Shown here piece by piece: positions 52,859 to 64,000 of a stretch of DNA of 64,000 nucleotides (positions are counted from its first letter, which is position 1; the number at the start of each line of letters is the position of its first letter). Source of the DNA: Centrapalus pauciflorus (Eukaryota > Streptophyta > Magnoliopsida > Asterales > Asteraceae); assembly GCA_020465985.1 (NCBI GenBank), contig JAANYP010006957.1, positions 248,001 to 312,000 of the forward strand, given 5' to 3'. The notes beneath the pieces are model-generated. The model had not been told where the DNA came from. It was given only the letters and a program-made list of their open reading frames with translations, and made no database searches. The position numbers and the translations under genes were made by a program.

Positions 52859-53148
52859 GTGTTTAATATGAAAAGAAAATCAATATGTTTTTTTGCTTTT
52901 TCACTCCATGTTATTTTTTCCAGAAAAGTCCTCAAGTTAATTTTTTATTTTTGGTTCAGCAAAATTTGTCTATTGGGTACCTTCATTATTAAAAATCCAC
53001 TTTACAAATTATAACCTGACTCTAACAATCAAATTTTATAAAACCAAGAAAAAAAAAATTAACTTAAGCATTTTTCTGAAAAGAAATATATGAATAGACA
53101 AAAGCGTAAAATCCGTGAAAACATGTTGATTTTTTTCATAATAAACTC
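52859..53148. mobile_element. MULE-type foldback MITE
   Basis: GTTTAATATGAAAAGAAAATC at the left and TTTTTTTCATAATAAAC at the right, arms inverted through CTCAAGTTAA / TTAACTTAAG. Same family as 20205. Flanks AAAGTGTT and GAAAGTGTG suggest a decayed duplication. Confidence 0.7.
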
Positions 53149-53489
53149 GAAAGTGTGCATGTCGTTGTCACCTAGCCTTACATGTGTGTATAACCCCATA
53201 TTTTAAAAAGGCAACATCTATATTCTATTCTAATATTTATATTTATGTACATCAATTGCATATATTTAAAAGGATAAAAATCAGAAAACCCAATAAACTA
53301 TAACTTTTTAAGTGAATAAATCTCTAAATTCTTTTTCGAACGACTAAATCTTTAAATTTTATAAAAATAAATATAAAAATAAAAAATAGGTGACATAAAA
53401 TGAAACATAAACGACTTATTATTATTGTATGTCATTGACATTAAATAAATCAATTCATCCTCATTTATGAGTGTTATTGATCCGTCTCC

Positions 53490-53498
53490 TATAAATTA
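53490..53498 (+). promoter_or_regulatory. Candidate TATA box of the BURP gene
   Basis: TATAAATTA 87 bases before the start codon, a spacing that leaves a 5' UTR of about 55 bases. Well placed but unproven. Confidence 0.55.
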
Positions 53499-53576
53499 TA
53501 GATCAACCGACTCCATCTTCAATTCATACATGATCAAAATCTAACTCCAAACTTTCGATTTGAGCGTGTCAATCCA

Positions 53577-53913
53577 ATGAAGTTCACTCTTTTATACATC
53601 TCCGCACTTTTTGCTGTAAGTATATATAGTATATTTATGTTTATCACAAATTCTTAATTTGTATCTTAGAATTCTTAATCTTTAATTTTCTACAATGAAA
53701 TTTTGGTTTTTACTTCTTAATTTCTCTCAAATGAATAACGTAAGATGGAATTGATAATAAATCAAAAGATTTGGCAGGTTCAATGTCCTAATCCAAAAAT
53801 GACGTACGTAGTCAAGTGAAAGAATAGGTGTAATATTAATTTATTATTATTTTATATAAAAGCATACTTACTTTTTAAAGGTTTATTAGTCAAGCCTATA
53901 TAATAATAATAAC

Positions 53914-53949
<36 letters not shown>

Positions 53950-56900
53950 TTCCATTTGAAATATCTTAAATCCACTTAACATTAATCTTAACAATACGAT
54001 GTGTTATTACATCACTTAAAAATATCTCATTTGAACTTTAAGATTTTCGGGATGAGCTAAAATATGAGAATACCTAAACAAACAGGATCATAATATATAT
54101 GGTTCATAATTTAACTCATAATCTTTATATCTAATTTTAAAATAATTTTAGTGATGTAATAACACATCGTATGTAATTGAAAATTTCTTGATAAACAAAT
54201 CTTTTAAGACATTACACAACTATATTATTATCTTGATAAAATATTTGTTATTTAAAATGGGTTTATTATGGAAAAAAAAATCATTATGTTTTCATGTTTT
54301 TTTCGTTTTCGTCCTTCTATATTATTTTATTCATAAAATCCTTAAGTTAAAAATTTTTCTTTTTGGTTTAGTGAAAATTGGACATTAAAACCCGGTTTTC
54401 AGTTTTTTAAATACCCGGTTCACTAATTATAACCGGGGTCTAATATCCAAAGTTCAATAAACAAAAAAAAATTAATTTGAGAACTTTTATGTAAAAAAAA
54501 TAACACGGAAGGACGAAAACGCTAAAAACGTAAAAACATATTAGTTTTTTTTTCATAATAAACCCTTTAAAAAATTATATGGTCACACTAGAGATAAAAT
54601 CGGTGCTACGCCACATTTTGGTGCTTCTAAATTTTTACAAGAGTTGGTTTTCGTAATATTTTAGCTTTTAGGATTTTAAAATCCTTCCAGGTTCCAAGAT
54701 TAGGTGAATTTTGAAATCCCATGTGCAACATATTTCAAAATTCCCTTTTACTTGTAAATAATTTCCAAATCTTTTAAATCGTAAAATCCCGTAAATTAAA
54801 TTCTGTGAAGTCTTTTAAAATACGATAAATCGAACGACATCCTCGTATTTAGGATGCAATATATAATTAATTTATTATTTGGTTTAAAGTAAAATCCCAA
54901 ATCAAAGGTGTTTTCTAGTTCCTTTTAGGATTAATATTAAAAATTTTATATGTTTGGTCTATTAACATTATTATTTTTTTTTATCATTTTCCTTATCACG
55001 TTTTTTCTATTTGAACTATAGAATTCGTTACCGGTAACATATTGTTTAGGTTAAAAAAAATGACGTCACAAATTTATTTATACTTTTTGTTGAAAAAAAA
55101 AAACCAATACTTTCAACATTTTATCAATTTGATCCTTAAGACATTTTTTTTCACTAAGTTCTTCATAGAAGCTACATGTTTGAACAACCGGTTATACCTT
55201 GATTTAATAAATCATTTTAACATTTTGATCCAATAATAAGAATAAACGTTCCAGTAACCAAACTTTTATAAAAAGAAAAACATGACGATTTTTTAATAAA
55301 AATTTTAAACTAAAATGTCACGTCATTTTCTGGACATAAACAATATGTTACCTGTAGTGAATGGAGCAGTTTTAAAAAAAATATATCCATGAATTAAATT
55401 AAAATGTTAAAGAGTAATATTAAAAAATTAAACCGATAAAATTACTCAATCATAGTTTTTTGCAGTATAAACTATTCATTTATTCGAAGCTACGGAAAGT
55501 ACTAAGTACTCATTTCGATGAGTTTGTTCTGTAATAGATCCAGTCCGAATTAATGTTATTTCCTTTTCGGATGAGTATGAAACAACAAATGATACAGGAC
55601 AGTTCATCACCTAACCATATGAGGTTTTGATTAACCAAAAAATTTGAATTCAAAAACAAACCAGGTAAATTCGGTTTGATTTGGTTTTTCTTGATTTTTA
55701 TAATTTATACAAAAAATACGTAAGTAAAGTTACTGAAAAGCAAAAATCTATTTTGCACCGATTCATTAGTTTTATGGTTAGTTTCGAGTTTGGAGCTTTG
55801 CATAGCCATATAGTCAAAATAAATCTATTTTATACCTCTAATTTTTTTTCCCAGTATTATATATATATTTAAAAAAAAAAATTTGACCCCAATAATTTTA
55901 AAATTTCGACCATCCATATCTTAATTATCTTTTTATAAAACGTACATATAAAAAAGATTTATATTAAAAAAAATCTAAGAGAAACATATAAACTTAATAG
56001 TTTGTTACTCATTTAACAAATATTTTAATATATACAAAAACTCTGTGTATGAGCTTGATAATTTGTTAAGTTCTTGCAAGTATTATTGACTTTAGACTAA
56101 TATAAATTTTATTAATATTGACCTTTTTTCTCTTTCCCTTTATCCTTATCATATACTGTTTAATGTCTAATTTATTATTAAATTTAGAATATTAGATTAT
56201 TATATTGTTATTTGTTTAACACTAAGTGCAAGTTAAAATGTTAGATTAATAGATTGTTATTGCCAATGTAATAAATTTTAAAGGACCACAAATACTTTCG
56301 TGGGACCACAAAAAATTTTCTAGATTGGCCACTGAGCAGTGAGACAGTTGACCTGGTGTTATAACAATGTTTTCGACGCTTTTAAACTGATAAAATAATA
56401 ATTAATATATTGATGAGGTGAATTTCTGTCTTAACTACGAGTTAGATGCGACTATAACAGTTGGGATAGTTGTTTCTACAGGAGTGGTCCAACTCCAACA
56501 TTAACTAACTGTGTTTGAATCAATTATTTAATGACTTGAGTCATTAGTTTATATGTTTCTATCATAAAGATACAAATTAAAGTCAACAAAGAACTGAAAA
56601 TTTTACAAAAAGAGAACCAAGCAACAGAAAATGTAAAAATAATACAAGCTACCCATAACTGCAAGATTGAAAATTTCAAGAAACAAAAACACAAATCAAC
56701 AAACTAACCATCTAATCTAATAAAATATGAAACAAGAAGGATGATAAAAACATTACAAAGTATAAGTCTTAGCTATGGATGAAAGACAATAACTAATTTT
56801 ACTTGTTTTTGTTTGTATCAGCTAGCATTTGTAGGAAGCAGTCACGCATTAATGTCTCCTGAGGTTTACTGGAAATCTATGTTGCCAAATACTCCCATCC

Positions 56901-57899
56901 CAAAACCAATCAAGGATCTTTTGTTCAATAATATTGGTCGGATTTTATTTCTTAACTTACTGCTTTTTGTTATTCAGAAACTTGTACACATATAATTCAA
57001 TTTGTTTTCTTGATTCAACAGAGTGGACCGAACAGAAAAGCACACCGGTGGAAGCCGGGGACGGTGGTGTAGCCGCTAATAATGAAATTCCAGGGAAAAA
57101 CACGTCCGTTGGTGTTGGAAACGGTGGCGTGTCTGTGAACACGGGCATCTGGGGGAGACCGATTAACGTACGAGTATTGCCACCCGAAGGAAGTCCGTTT
57201 GTTTACAGTTATGCTGCCTCCGATGATCAGCTCAAGGATTTCCCAAATGTAGCCTTGTTTTTCTTGGAAAAAGACTTGCATCAAGGCATGAAAATGAAGT
57301 TACTTTTCACCAAACTCGACAACCAAAAATCTACGTTTTTACCTCGACAGATAGCAGAGTCGATACCTTTTTCTTCAAACAAACTTCCTGAAATCTTGAA
57401 CAAGTTTTCGATCAGATCAAACTCACCGGAAGCCAATATCATGAAACAAACGCTTAGCGAATGTGAGAGCAAAGGCATCGAAGGTGAGGAAAAGTATTGT
57501 GCAACTTCGTTGGAGTCCATGATCGATTTCAGTACTAGAAAATTAGGTAAAAGAGTAAAAGCAGTCTCAACAGAGGTTAACGCTAAAAAAAGTACCCCGT
57601 TGCAATATTACACAATCGGCCGATCCAAGAAACTCGCATCGAACAAAAGCGTGGCGTGCCATAAGCAAAACTATCCGTTTGTCGTTTTTTATTGCCATGA
57701 AACTGATAGCACGAAAGCATACGTGGTTTCGTTGGTAGGCACGGACGGTACTAAAGCAAAAGCGGTGGCCGTCTGCCATACAGACACCGCGAAATGGAAC
57801 CCGAAACATTTGGCCTTTCGAGTGCTTAAAGTGAAACCAGGAACGCTTCCGGTATGCCATTTCTTACCTGAACAACACGTGGTTTGGGTTCCGTATTAA
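53577..57899 (+). CDS. RD22: BURP-domain protein, RD22-like
   Basis: Exons 53577-53615, 56822-56936 and 57022-57899; introns have GT-AG ends and the phases (0, then 1) join cleanly into 343 residues. Residues 1-22 form a signal peptide (MKFTLLYISALFA, then LAFVGSSHA), so the product should be secreted, probably to the cell wall. YWKSMLPNTPIPKPI (about 29-43) is the conserved BURP-family segment after the signal. Two short T.V..G.GGV repeats (59-68, 79-92) mark the RD22 type. The BURP domain (about 130-341) starts ALFFLEKDL and ends with four CH pairs at 264, 276, 303 and 330, spaced exactly CH-X10-CH-X25-CH-X25-CH. RD22 proteins are linked to drought and abscisic acid response; that is family knowledge, not shown here. 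The tiny first exon and 3.2 kb intron are inferred from the perfect signal-peptide join. Confidence 0.92.
54259..54565. mobile_element. MULE-type foldback MITE (BURP gene intron 1)
   Basis: GGGTTTATTATGGAAAAAAA and TTTTTTTCATAATAAACCC ends, arms inverted throughout, 307 bp. Flanks ATTTAAAAT and TTTAAAAAA agree only in part. Same family as 20205 and 60452. Confidence 0.75.
55033..55352. mobile_element. Foldback MITE, GGTAACATATTGTTTA ends (BURP gene intron 1)
   Basis: A perfect 16-base inverted repeat (GGTAACATATTGTTTA / TAAACAATATGTTACC) followed inward by AAATGACGTCA and TGTCACGTCATTTT. 320 bp. No clear target-site duplication. Confidence 0.65.
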
Positions 57900-58967
57900 T
57901 TGAGTTTATTAAACCTACGGCGCGCTGTTAGCTCGCAATCGTAGGTGTCGGGTTCACATCCGATCGATATATAAGGTTTAGTGTTCATGCTATATGCTTA
58001 ATAACTAAAGGATGATCACATAAAAGGGTAACACATTTAGAGCTGAATTTTATTTTAAGTAACGAAATAATTATTTACTAAAAAAGGTAATATACTTTAA
58101 AAAAAATGATCATTTATTGTTTTAGCAACAGTTTTTCACTTAAATAATTCTTTCTATTGATGTTTTGCAATTAAAAGTGATCAAACATACTCTTTTTAAA
58201 AGTATATTGCCTTTTTATTGAAGTAAATTTAGTTCGTTATATAAAATAAAAATCTGTTTTAAATACATTGTCTTTTTATGTAACATCCCATATAATTATA
58301 AAATGTTGTTGCAACTTTAATTTGTTTATGTCTGGTTTATGATCAGTACTGTATGTAAACTTACAAAATAATGTGCTAGCTTGTGGATTGTTACTTTCTT
58401 TTACGTACGTTTATTATTATATATGTTTTAATGATACAAAATGAATCTGCCAAAGAATAATTAATAAACATTAATTAAGTTGATTTTGTAAAGTTATTTA
58501 TTAAAAGATTATATTTAATTATTTGGGTGAAGTTGTTATTAATATTTATTACTTAATTGTGCATGGGATCGAGCTAGGGGTTTATATATGGTTACCATTT
58601 AATGTAACTGAAATCATTAATTAGTTAAATTGAAGTCCGGGTGTTAATGAACTTTTCTAAAAATTTGGATTGTAATTTAATAAATATAAAAAAGTAATTA
58701 ATTCCAAATGAAACTCAAATATATAAAATCTAACGAGGATATATTTCATATTTGGTTAAAACTAATTGAATTGAACAAGTTAAAAGAACCTAAAAAATCG
58801 ATCGAATTGAAGAACCCCCACTTACCAACCTACTCAACAATATAATTATATATGTACCTAGAGCCTAGAGGAAACATCGAAACTCCTTAACTCTCTCATG
58901 CATATGCTATTGATGGAAATATATGTGGAGTGATCCACCGCTAAAGTGATAATTTTAGTCCATCAAG
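57900..58967. other. 3' flank of the BURP gene, non-coding
   Basis: Probable 3' UTR, then AT-rich DNA with no gene. At 57915-57966 is a GC-richer stretch with GTCGGGTTCACATCCGATC, faintly like a tRNA T-arm; see rejected items. Confidence 0.5.
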
Positions 58968-59158
58968 TAAATAGATCAAACGGGTTGACGATCAAAAATT
59001 ATAAATTTTACATAATTTTAAAATTTTTTCAAAGAACAATTTTTTAATACATCGTTTTATAAGTTTTCATTTTTAAAAAAAATTATGTTCTATCTTAGTT
59101 TTTTACGATGAGTCCATTTAACTGTTCGACCCGTTGAGTCAAAATTGTCACCTCCTAA
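58968..59158. mobile_element. MITE fragment (CAACGGG family), inverted copy
   Basis: GATCAAACGGGTTGACGATC to CGACCCGTTGAGTCAAAATT, then GTCACCTCCTAA; the middle is the reverse complement of 52200-52320. Confidence 0.55.
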
Positions 59159-59329
59159 GCATATGAACTCATAGTGTTTATGTATAAGTCACTCAGGAAT
59201 GGACACGAATGGGTAACCAACTAACTATAATCTACAATTCATAAATTTGTCACATCACTCCATATATTCTCACCACAAATCACAGTTAATCTTTTTCAAT
59301 TAAATCAAACAACATTATTAATTTAAACA

Positions 59330-59880
59330 AAGGATATAAAAAACAACATTTTATGCTCCACCATGTCCGTATAAACGAGGTATTATCATGTTCGATCAGA
59401 TCCTCCTGAAGATTGTGGTGAACTTCCATGCTATGAAATTCTTCAAAAATTGTTTCGTCAATTCATGTGCATGGTAGTTGGACCCGTGAATCTCGTTATC
59501 TTTAAACTCACATATAACATGGTCTTTGTCTTCTAAAATCATGTCATGTAAGATGGCACATGCATATATTGTGTTCCTTGTTTTTATCTATATACCATGT
59601 TCGGGAAGGCTGTTGAATTATGTGTCAATCATTCTTCAGTATAATGCTCGCTTCATATCTTCCTTTGCCGAGCAATCTTAAATCTAATTCTTTTTCGTTT
59701 ACCAGATGAAAAATGATTTATCAAATTTCATTATATTCGGATAATTCCATCAGCAAGATAACATAATTGCTTGTATGGTATGTTATTTACCTCAAACTTA
59801 ACGAAGTGTCAGGGGCGTTCCATTTAGCACGTTGTTGAATATTGACGATTGGTTGAGGAGGTTGTAAGACTCGTAAATTC
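59330..59880 (-). pseudogene. PIF/Harbinger transposase relic
   Basis: On the minus strand, decayed frames give FNNVLNGTPLTLR, then CYLADGIIRI (compare YYLADGIYP in PIF nucleases), then AKEDMKRA (compare ARKDVERAFG), and last YACAILHDMILEDKDH (compare YACIILHNMIVED). The order and spacing match the C-terminal half of PIF/Harbinger transposases, including the catalytic region. Many stops and frameshifts; not functional. It could have been a source for the Tourist MITEs in this window, but no shared ends were found. Confidence 0.75.
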
Positions 59881-60451
59881 ATATAAACGCTTATCGATTG
59901 TTTAATTAATTATAGCTCAATGTATGGATTATTATAGAAATGGAAATTGGTTATTTTGGATATCATATTGTTAATCCCCGTGAAAATGGAGTCTGTTGAC
60001 TATGATATTATGTTTTAGAATTTTGGGATGCAATGTAAAATTCTCATGAAACTTGTCAAAGCTAAAAACTCAGAATTTGAAGTTCAACTTTTCTAACTTG
60101 ATGAAACACTTAGATCTAATTATTGAACTTAAACTCTTTCTCACGTTAAGAGAGATGAAATATATATTATTAGCATAAAGGATGTATACGAATAAAAGTG
60201 TCCTATAATTAACTCTTTTGAAAATTATGTTATCTTATGAAACACTTCGGCACTTGAAATAAACTTTTATCCATATATATTGACTTTTATGCACGTAACC
60301 TAGCTACTAGATGTATGTGATATGCATGACCATTGATTTGGGTCCATACCTATTTATTCATGCGCTTATATATCTATTCTTTCATATTGAAACTTTTCTT
60401 TCTAGATAGGGGATCAGTGGATCACTTTAAAAAAACGATTAAAATAATTTA

Positions 60452-60797
60452 GGGTTTAATATGAAAAAAACCAACATGTTTTTCACGTTTTTGTCCTTCC
60501 GTGTTATTTTTTACCAATAAAATCTTTAAGTTATATATTTGTTTGTGATTTTTGGAATTTTTCTTTATTTTTTCAAAAAAGTTTTCAAGTTTGTGGACTT
60601 TTCGAAGAAAAATAGTGAAAACATGTTTGTTTTTTTTTGGAAAATGTCAAGGTTGATTATGAAAAAAAAAAAAAACAAAACTTTTCCGAAAACCGGATTG
60701 AAAACAATAACTTGAGTACTTTCTTAGGAAAAAATAACACGTAGAGACTTAATCGGGAAAAACATGAAAACATGTTAGTTTTTTTCATATTAAACCC
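60452..60797. mobile_element. MULE-type foldback MITE
   Basis: 346 bp, ends GGGTTTAATATG and CATATTAAACCC, perfect 9 bp duplication AATAATTTA (60443-60451, 60798-60806). Best proof that this family, also at 20205, 52859 and 54259, is Mutator-like. Confidence 0.88.
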
Positions 60798-60806
60798 AAT
60801 AATTTA

Positions 60807-61774
60807 AGGACGGATTAATCTACAAATTTTAGGATTTGCTGTTTATAATAATGCGTACCGTATATTCATATTTATTGTTAGTTATGTATCTAGAAGCAAA
60901 CCAATCATATAACACTCACACTCATGAATGTGTTCATATTCAAGTGTTTTATTTCTGAAGCTTCATGTTGTGTTCATCATATATCTGCAACGGTTTGTTC
61001 TAACTTCAAATTGTGTTCATCATCTTCAAGGGTTTGATTTTACATATTTTGTGTTCAACGTCTTCATTTCTTCTTGCATATTTTTGTACATGAATTGTGT
61101 ACCACAAATGGAGTTTTTACCGGAGCAAATGAACAATAGGTTGCCGGAGAGGTTGATCGTCAAAGAACACGAAGAATAATGACTATAAAATTTGGTTTCT
61201 TGGTTATAGAATTAAAATCAACAACAACAATACAAAAAATAAAGTGATAAATATAATAATCCACGTCAGCAAGTTGCAACAAGTCTAACCGATTACAAGT
61301 CATGTTTTATTTTGAAAAAACATCGTTTGGGTGAGATTTAATTGGTGGGTTTTTTGAGGGGAAATGGATGTGGGTTTAATTGAAAACAACATATAAGTTT
61401 GGGGTTTTTTGTGTTAAAAATCCTTTTTAGAAAATCATACTTATGTTTTGTGAAATATGTATTGAATTAAATTTATGACAAACTAAATAATATTCCATCG
61501 ACTTAAAGTTAAATATATATATCATAATAAATAATAAACATAACTTAAAATCATATAAACCGAATACGTAAAATTTAATATTATGTATACAGTTTACTTT
61601 TTATATAATAGTTAATCTTCAAAATAAATAATGTGAAATTTCTAAGAATATTAAAACAAATAAATAATGAGTTTTCTATTGTTTGTTTACAAAGTTAAGA
61701 GGATATTTAATTTTACTTTATAAAAGCAGTGTAGCCACATATGCTCAAGGATGGGCGATGACCAACCCCCACAT

Positions 61775-61778
<4 letters not shown>
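60807..61778. other. Non-coding stretch
   Basis: No gene. 60925-61110 repeats TTCATCAT..TTCAAG words, giving a spurious 83-codon frame. Confidence 0.5.
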
Positions 61779-61864
<86 letters not shown>

Positions 61865-61902
61865 GTGTGTGTGTGTGTGTGTGTGTGTGGGGGGGGGGGG
61901 GG
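61779..61902. repeat. (TA)n(TG)n(G)n microsatellite
   Basis: TA to about 61825, TG to 61888 with one interruption, then a run of about 14 G. Confidence 0.97.
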
Positions 61903-62160
61903 TTCAATGGAAAACCACTATGCACCTGAAAACTATGGAAACATACGCATACCGTCCGATTGGGTGCATTTCATGAAAAACGTGGTGGCATGATCGTAAA
62001 TAAGGCGATGCATCACGCGGGATTTTCATGCATCATGCGAGAAATTTGATGCATCACGCAGGATTTTGATGCATAACGCGGGGAATTTGATGTATTTGTG
62101 GTGGTGCAGTGCGGTTTTCACAAGTTTTCAAGTGCATGGTAGTTTTCCATTGAACCCCTA
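61901..62160 (-). mobile_element. (TA)n-associated MITE, GATGCATCA family, inverted copy
   Basis: Ends GGTTCAATGGAAAACCACTA and TAGTTTTCCATTGAACCCC, with the GATGCATCA array now in the right half. It is the reverse complement of 2721-2981 and 50666-50933. Confidence 0.85.
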
Positions 62161-62600
62161 TATAAAACTTTACGTTCACTTACCATTTGTTCAAATACAA
62201 ATCATGATATTTTAAAGAATGAGTGCATTCTCAATTTCTAATTATGAGTATTTTCTACTCTTTTTATTTTTTTACAGTTATCTTCTATATCATTATTGTT
62301 AATATGTTTATTTACTAAAAGTTACACTTGATTTAACCATAAATTAGATGTGAAGTTTGCATAATAATGTTTATTCAATGATTTTTTAGATGTAAAAAAG
62401 TGTTGTATCCGTAAACAATTAAAACTTTTTATAGAGCAAATCAACAGTAACCAAAATTTATAGTATTGCGTATTATTGGGTATTTATCGATTTGAACTAA
62501 CATAATTGGGTCACTCTACAATGAAATTATGGTTACACCACTGCTTTATGCTGAAGATTATTAGCTTATTACGTTACAATATCATAAATATGTGGTTTAA
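62161..62600. other. Non-coding stretch
   Basis: No gene or element ends seen. Confidence 0.5.
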
Positions 62601-62801
62601 AGTGTTTGGAGTGTATTTATTAATAAGTGATTATATGTCTTCAGAAAATTCTATAACAATCTTCATAAGTTAAAAAATATAGCTTATTTGCTTAATAAGT
62701 AATTATTTGGTTATTTTATAAGTTAAAATGCAAATCCAAACATTTTATAAACTGCTAATCTGATTATTGTGATAGCAAACATCAAAAGCTAAACCAAACA
62801 C
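62601..62801. mobile_element. Tourist-like MITE
   Basis: 201 bp, ends AGTGTTTGGAG and TAAACCAAACAC with TAA repeats (62598-62600, 62802-62804). Confidence 0.6.
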
Positions 62802-63232
<431 letters not shown>

Positions 63233-63339
63233 ATGAGATCCATTGTAAACAAGTTATCGTTGTGAACGTTTTGAACAAATAAAAAAAAACATATAATCAT
63301 TTATATATATCAACAAGTGTTTGTAACATGATTCTATGA

Positions 63340-63705
63340 TTCAAAAGGTTCATAGAAGTGTCTACCACTTATTATGCAGCGCATCAGAAAGTATCAACTT
63401 TAAAAAATAATTTTTAAAAATTTTTTTATAAACATGTTTTAACTAACATTATATAGATCATATGTAAATTTCACATACATTCACATCTCCCAACTCCTTA
63501 AAAATGATATGAAAGTACACTTACATAAATTTGCATATATGTGAACGTATATTTATATGATGCATGATTTAATGCACTAAAAATGTGTGAATGTACGTGA
63601 AATTTATATATTATATGTGTAAACATGTTTATAAAAAAATTTTAAAAAAAATATTTTTAACAGTGGTACCTTCTGGTGCGCTGCGTAATAGTAGGTGTGT
63701 GTGTG
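63340..63705. mobile_element. Family B MITE, diverged
   Basis: TATTATGCAGCGCATCAGAA at the left and GGTACCTTCTGGTGCGCTGC at the right, AAACATGTTT words between. The expected last bases are replaced by a TG run at 63694-63710. Confidence 0.75.
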
Positions 63706-63715
63706 TGTGTATTCA

Positions 63716-63905
63716 TGTTCAAGTGAGTACCACAAATGTATCACAATTTCCGCGTGATTCATCGTTATTTCCACGTGATGCATCAAATTCTCGCGTGATG
63801 CATCGATTTTCAGTGATGCATTACGAGTTTCTAGCGATACATTGTGGTTCTCCAGGTTCTTCGATGCATAGAGGTTCTCCATTGAACTCACCCGCATGTA
63901 TATAG
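63716..63905 (+). mobile_element. Chimeric GATGCATCA-family MITE
   Basis: Begins with a family B type end (ATGTTCAAGTGAGTACCAC) but continues with GATGCATCA words (63776-63880) and ends GAGGTTCTCCATTGAACTCACCC, the right end of the GATGCATCA family. Confidence 0.65.
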
Positions 63906-64000
63906 GTTTTCTCATTCCTTTCATCTTTTTATCACCTTTCTTTCATATTTATATTAAAATTCTTTCATCTTTTTTTCAACTTTATTGTTGATATATTTCA

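Noticed and set aside
57915..57966. tRNA-like or SINE-like stretch just after the BURP stop codon
   Set aside because: GTCGGGTTCACATCCGATC resembles a T-arm, but no acceptor stem, anticodon arm or flanking duplication could be assembled.
60928..61179. 83-codon frame with hydrophobic stretches
   Set aside because: Made of repeated TTCATCAT / TTCAAG words, with no family resemblance and no splice or promoter context.

Overview
The window is nuclear DNA of a flowering plant, most likely a eudicot. It is AT-rich, its two real genes have plant GT-AG introns, and the repeats are typical plant families: Ty1/copia, hAT, Mutator-like, CACTA, PIF/Harbinger, Helitron and a tRNA-derived SINE. The exact lineage cannot be fixed from sequence alone.

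Only two host genes can be supported. A YUCCA-type flavin monooxygenase for auxin synthesis (minus strand, 10500-16625, four exons, 427 residues, YUC2/YUC6-like) has a 4.4 kb first intron full of small transposons. A BURP-domain protein of the RD22 type (plus strand, 53577-57899, three exons, 343 residues) has a 13-codon first exon separated from the rest by a 3.2 kb intron. Nothing suggests the two genes work together; they are 37 kb apart, with repeats between.

Layout: 1-1147 is the 3' end of a copia element (RNase H, polypurine tract, LTR). 1392-5953 is a pile of MITEs set between long (TA)n arrays. 7108-9926 holds a foldback, a Helitron, a G-poor tract and a SINE with a perfect target-site duplication. 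10500-16920 is the YUC gene. 17115-23629 is a nested hAT/MULE cluster with a hAT transposase relic. 27335-35873 includes a hAT MITE, a ~2 kb foldback, a CACTA MITE and a Helitron. 36545-41655 is a complete copia-type element with near-identical LTRs and a dead interior. 42309-51120 is a second large (TA)n-MITE cluster. 51531-53148 holds hAT and MULE MITEs. 53577-57899 is the BURP gene. 58968-63905 holds further MITEs, a Harbinger relic and a third (TA)n-MITE cluster.

The most unusual signal is a group of elements bounded by long (TA)n arrays. Their interiors are unrelated to one another, yet most share a core terminal motif close to GGWTCAATGRRGWACC, inverted at the other end. They often sit head to tail, sharing one (TA)n array. 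All transposon boundaries were read by eye from terminal inverted repeats and target-site duplications; no database search was run.
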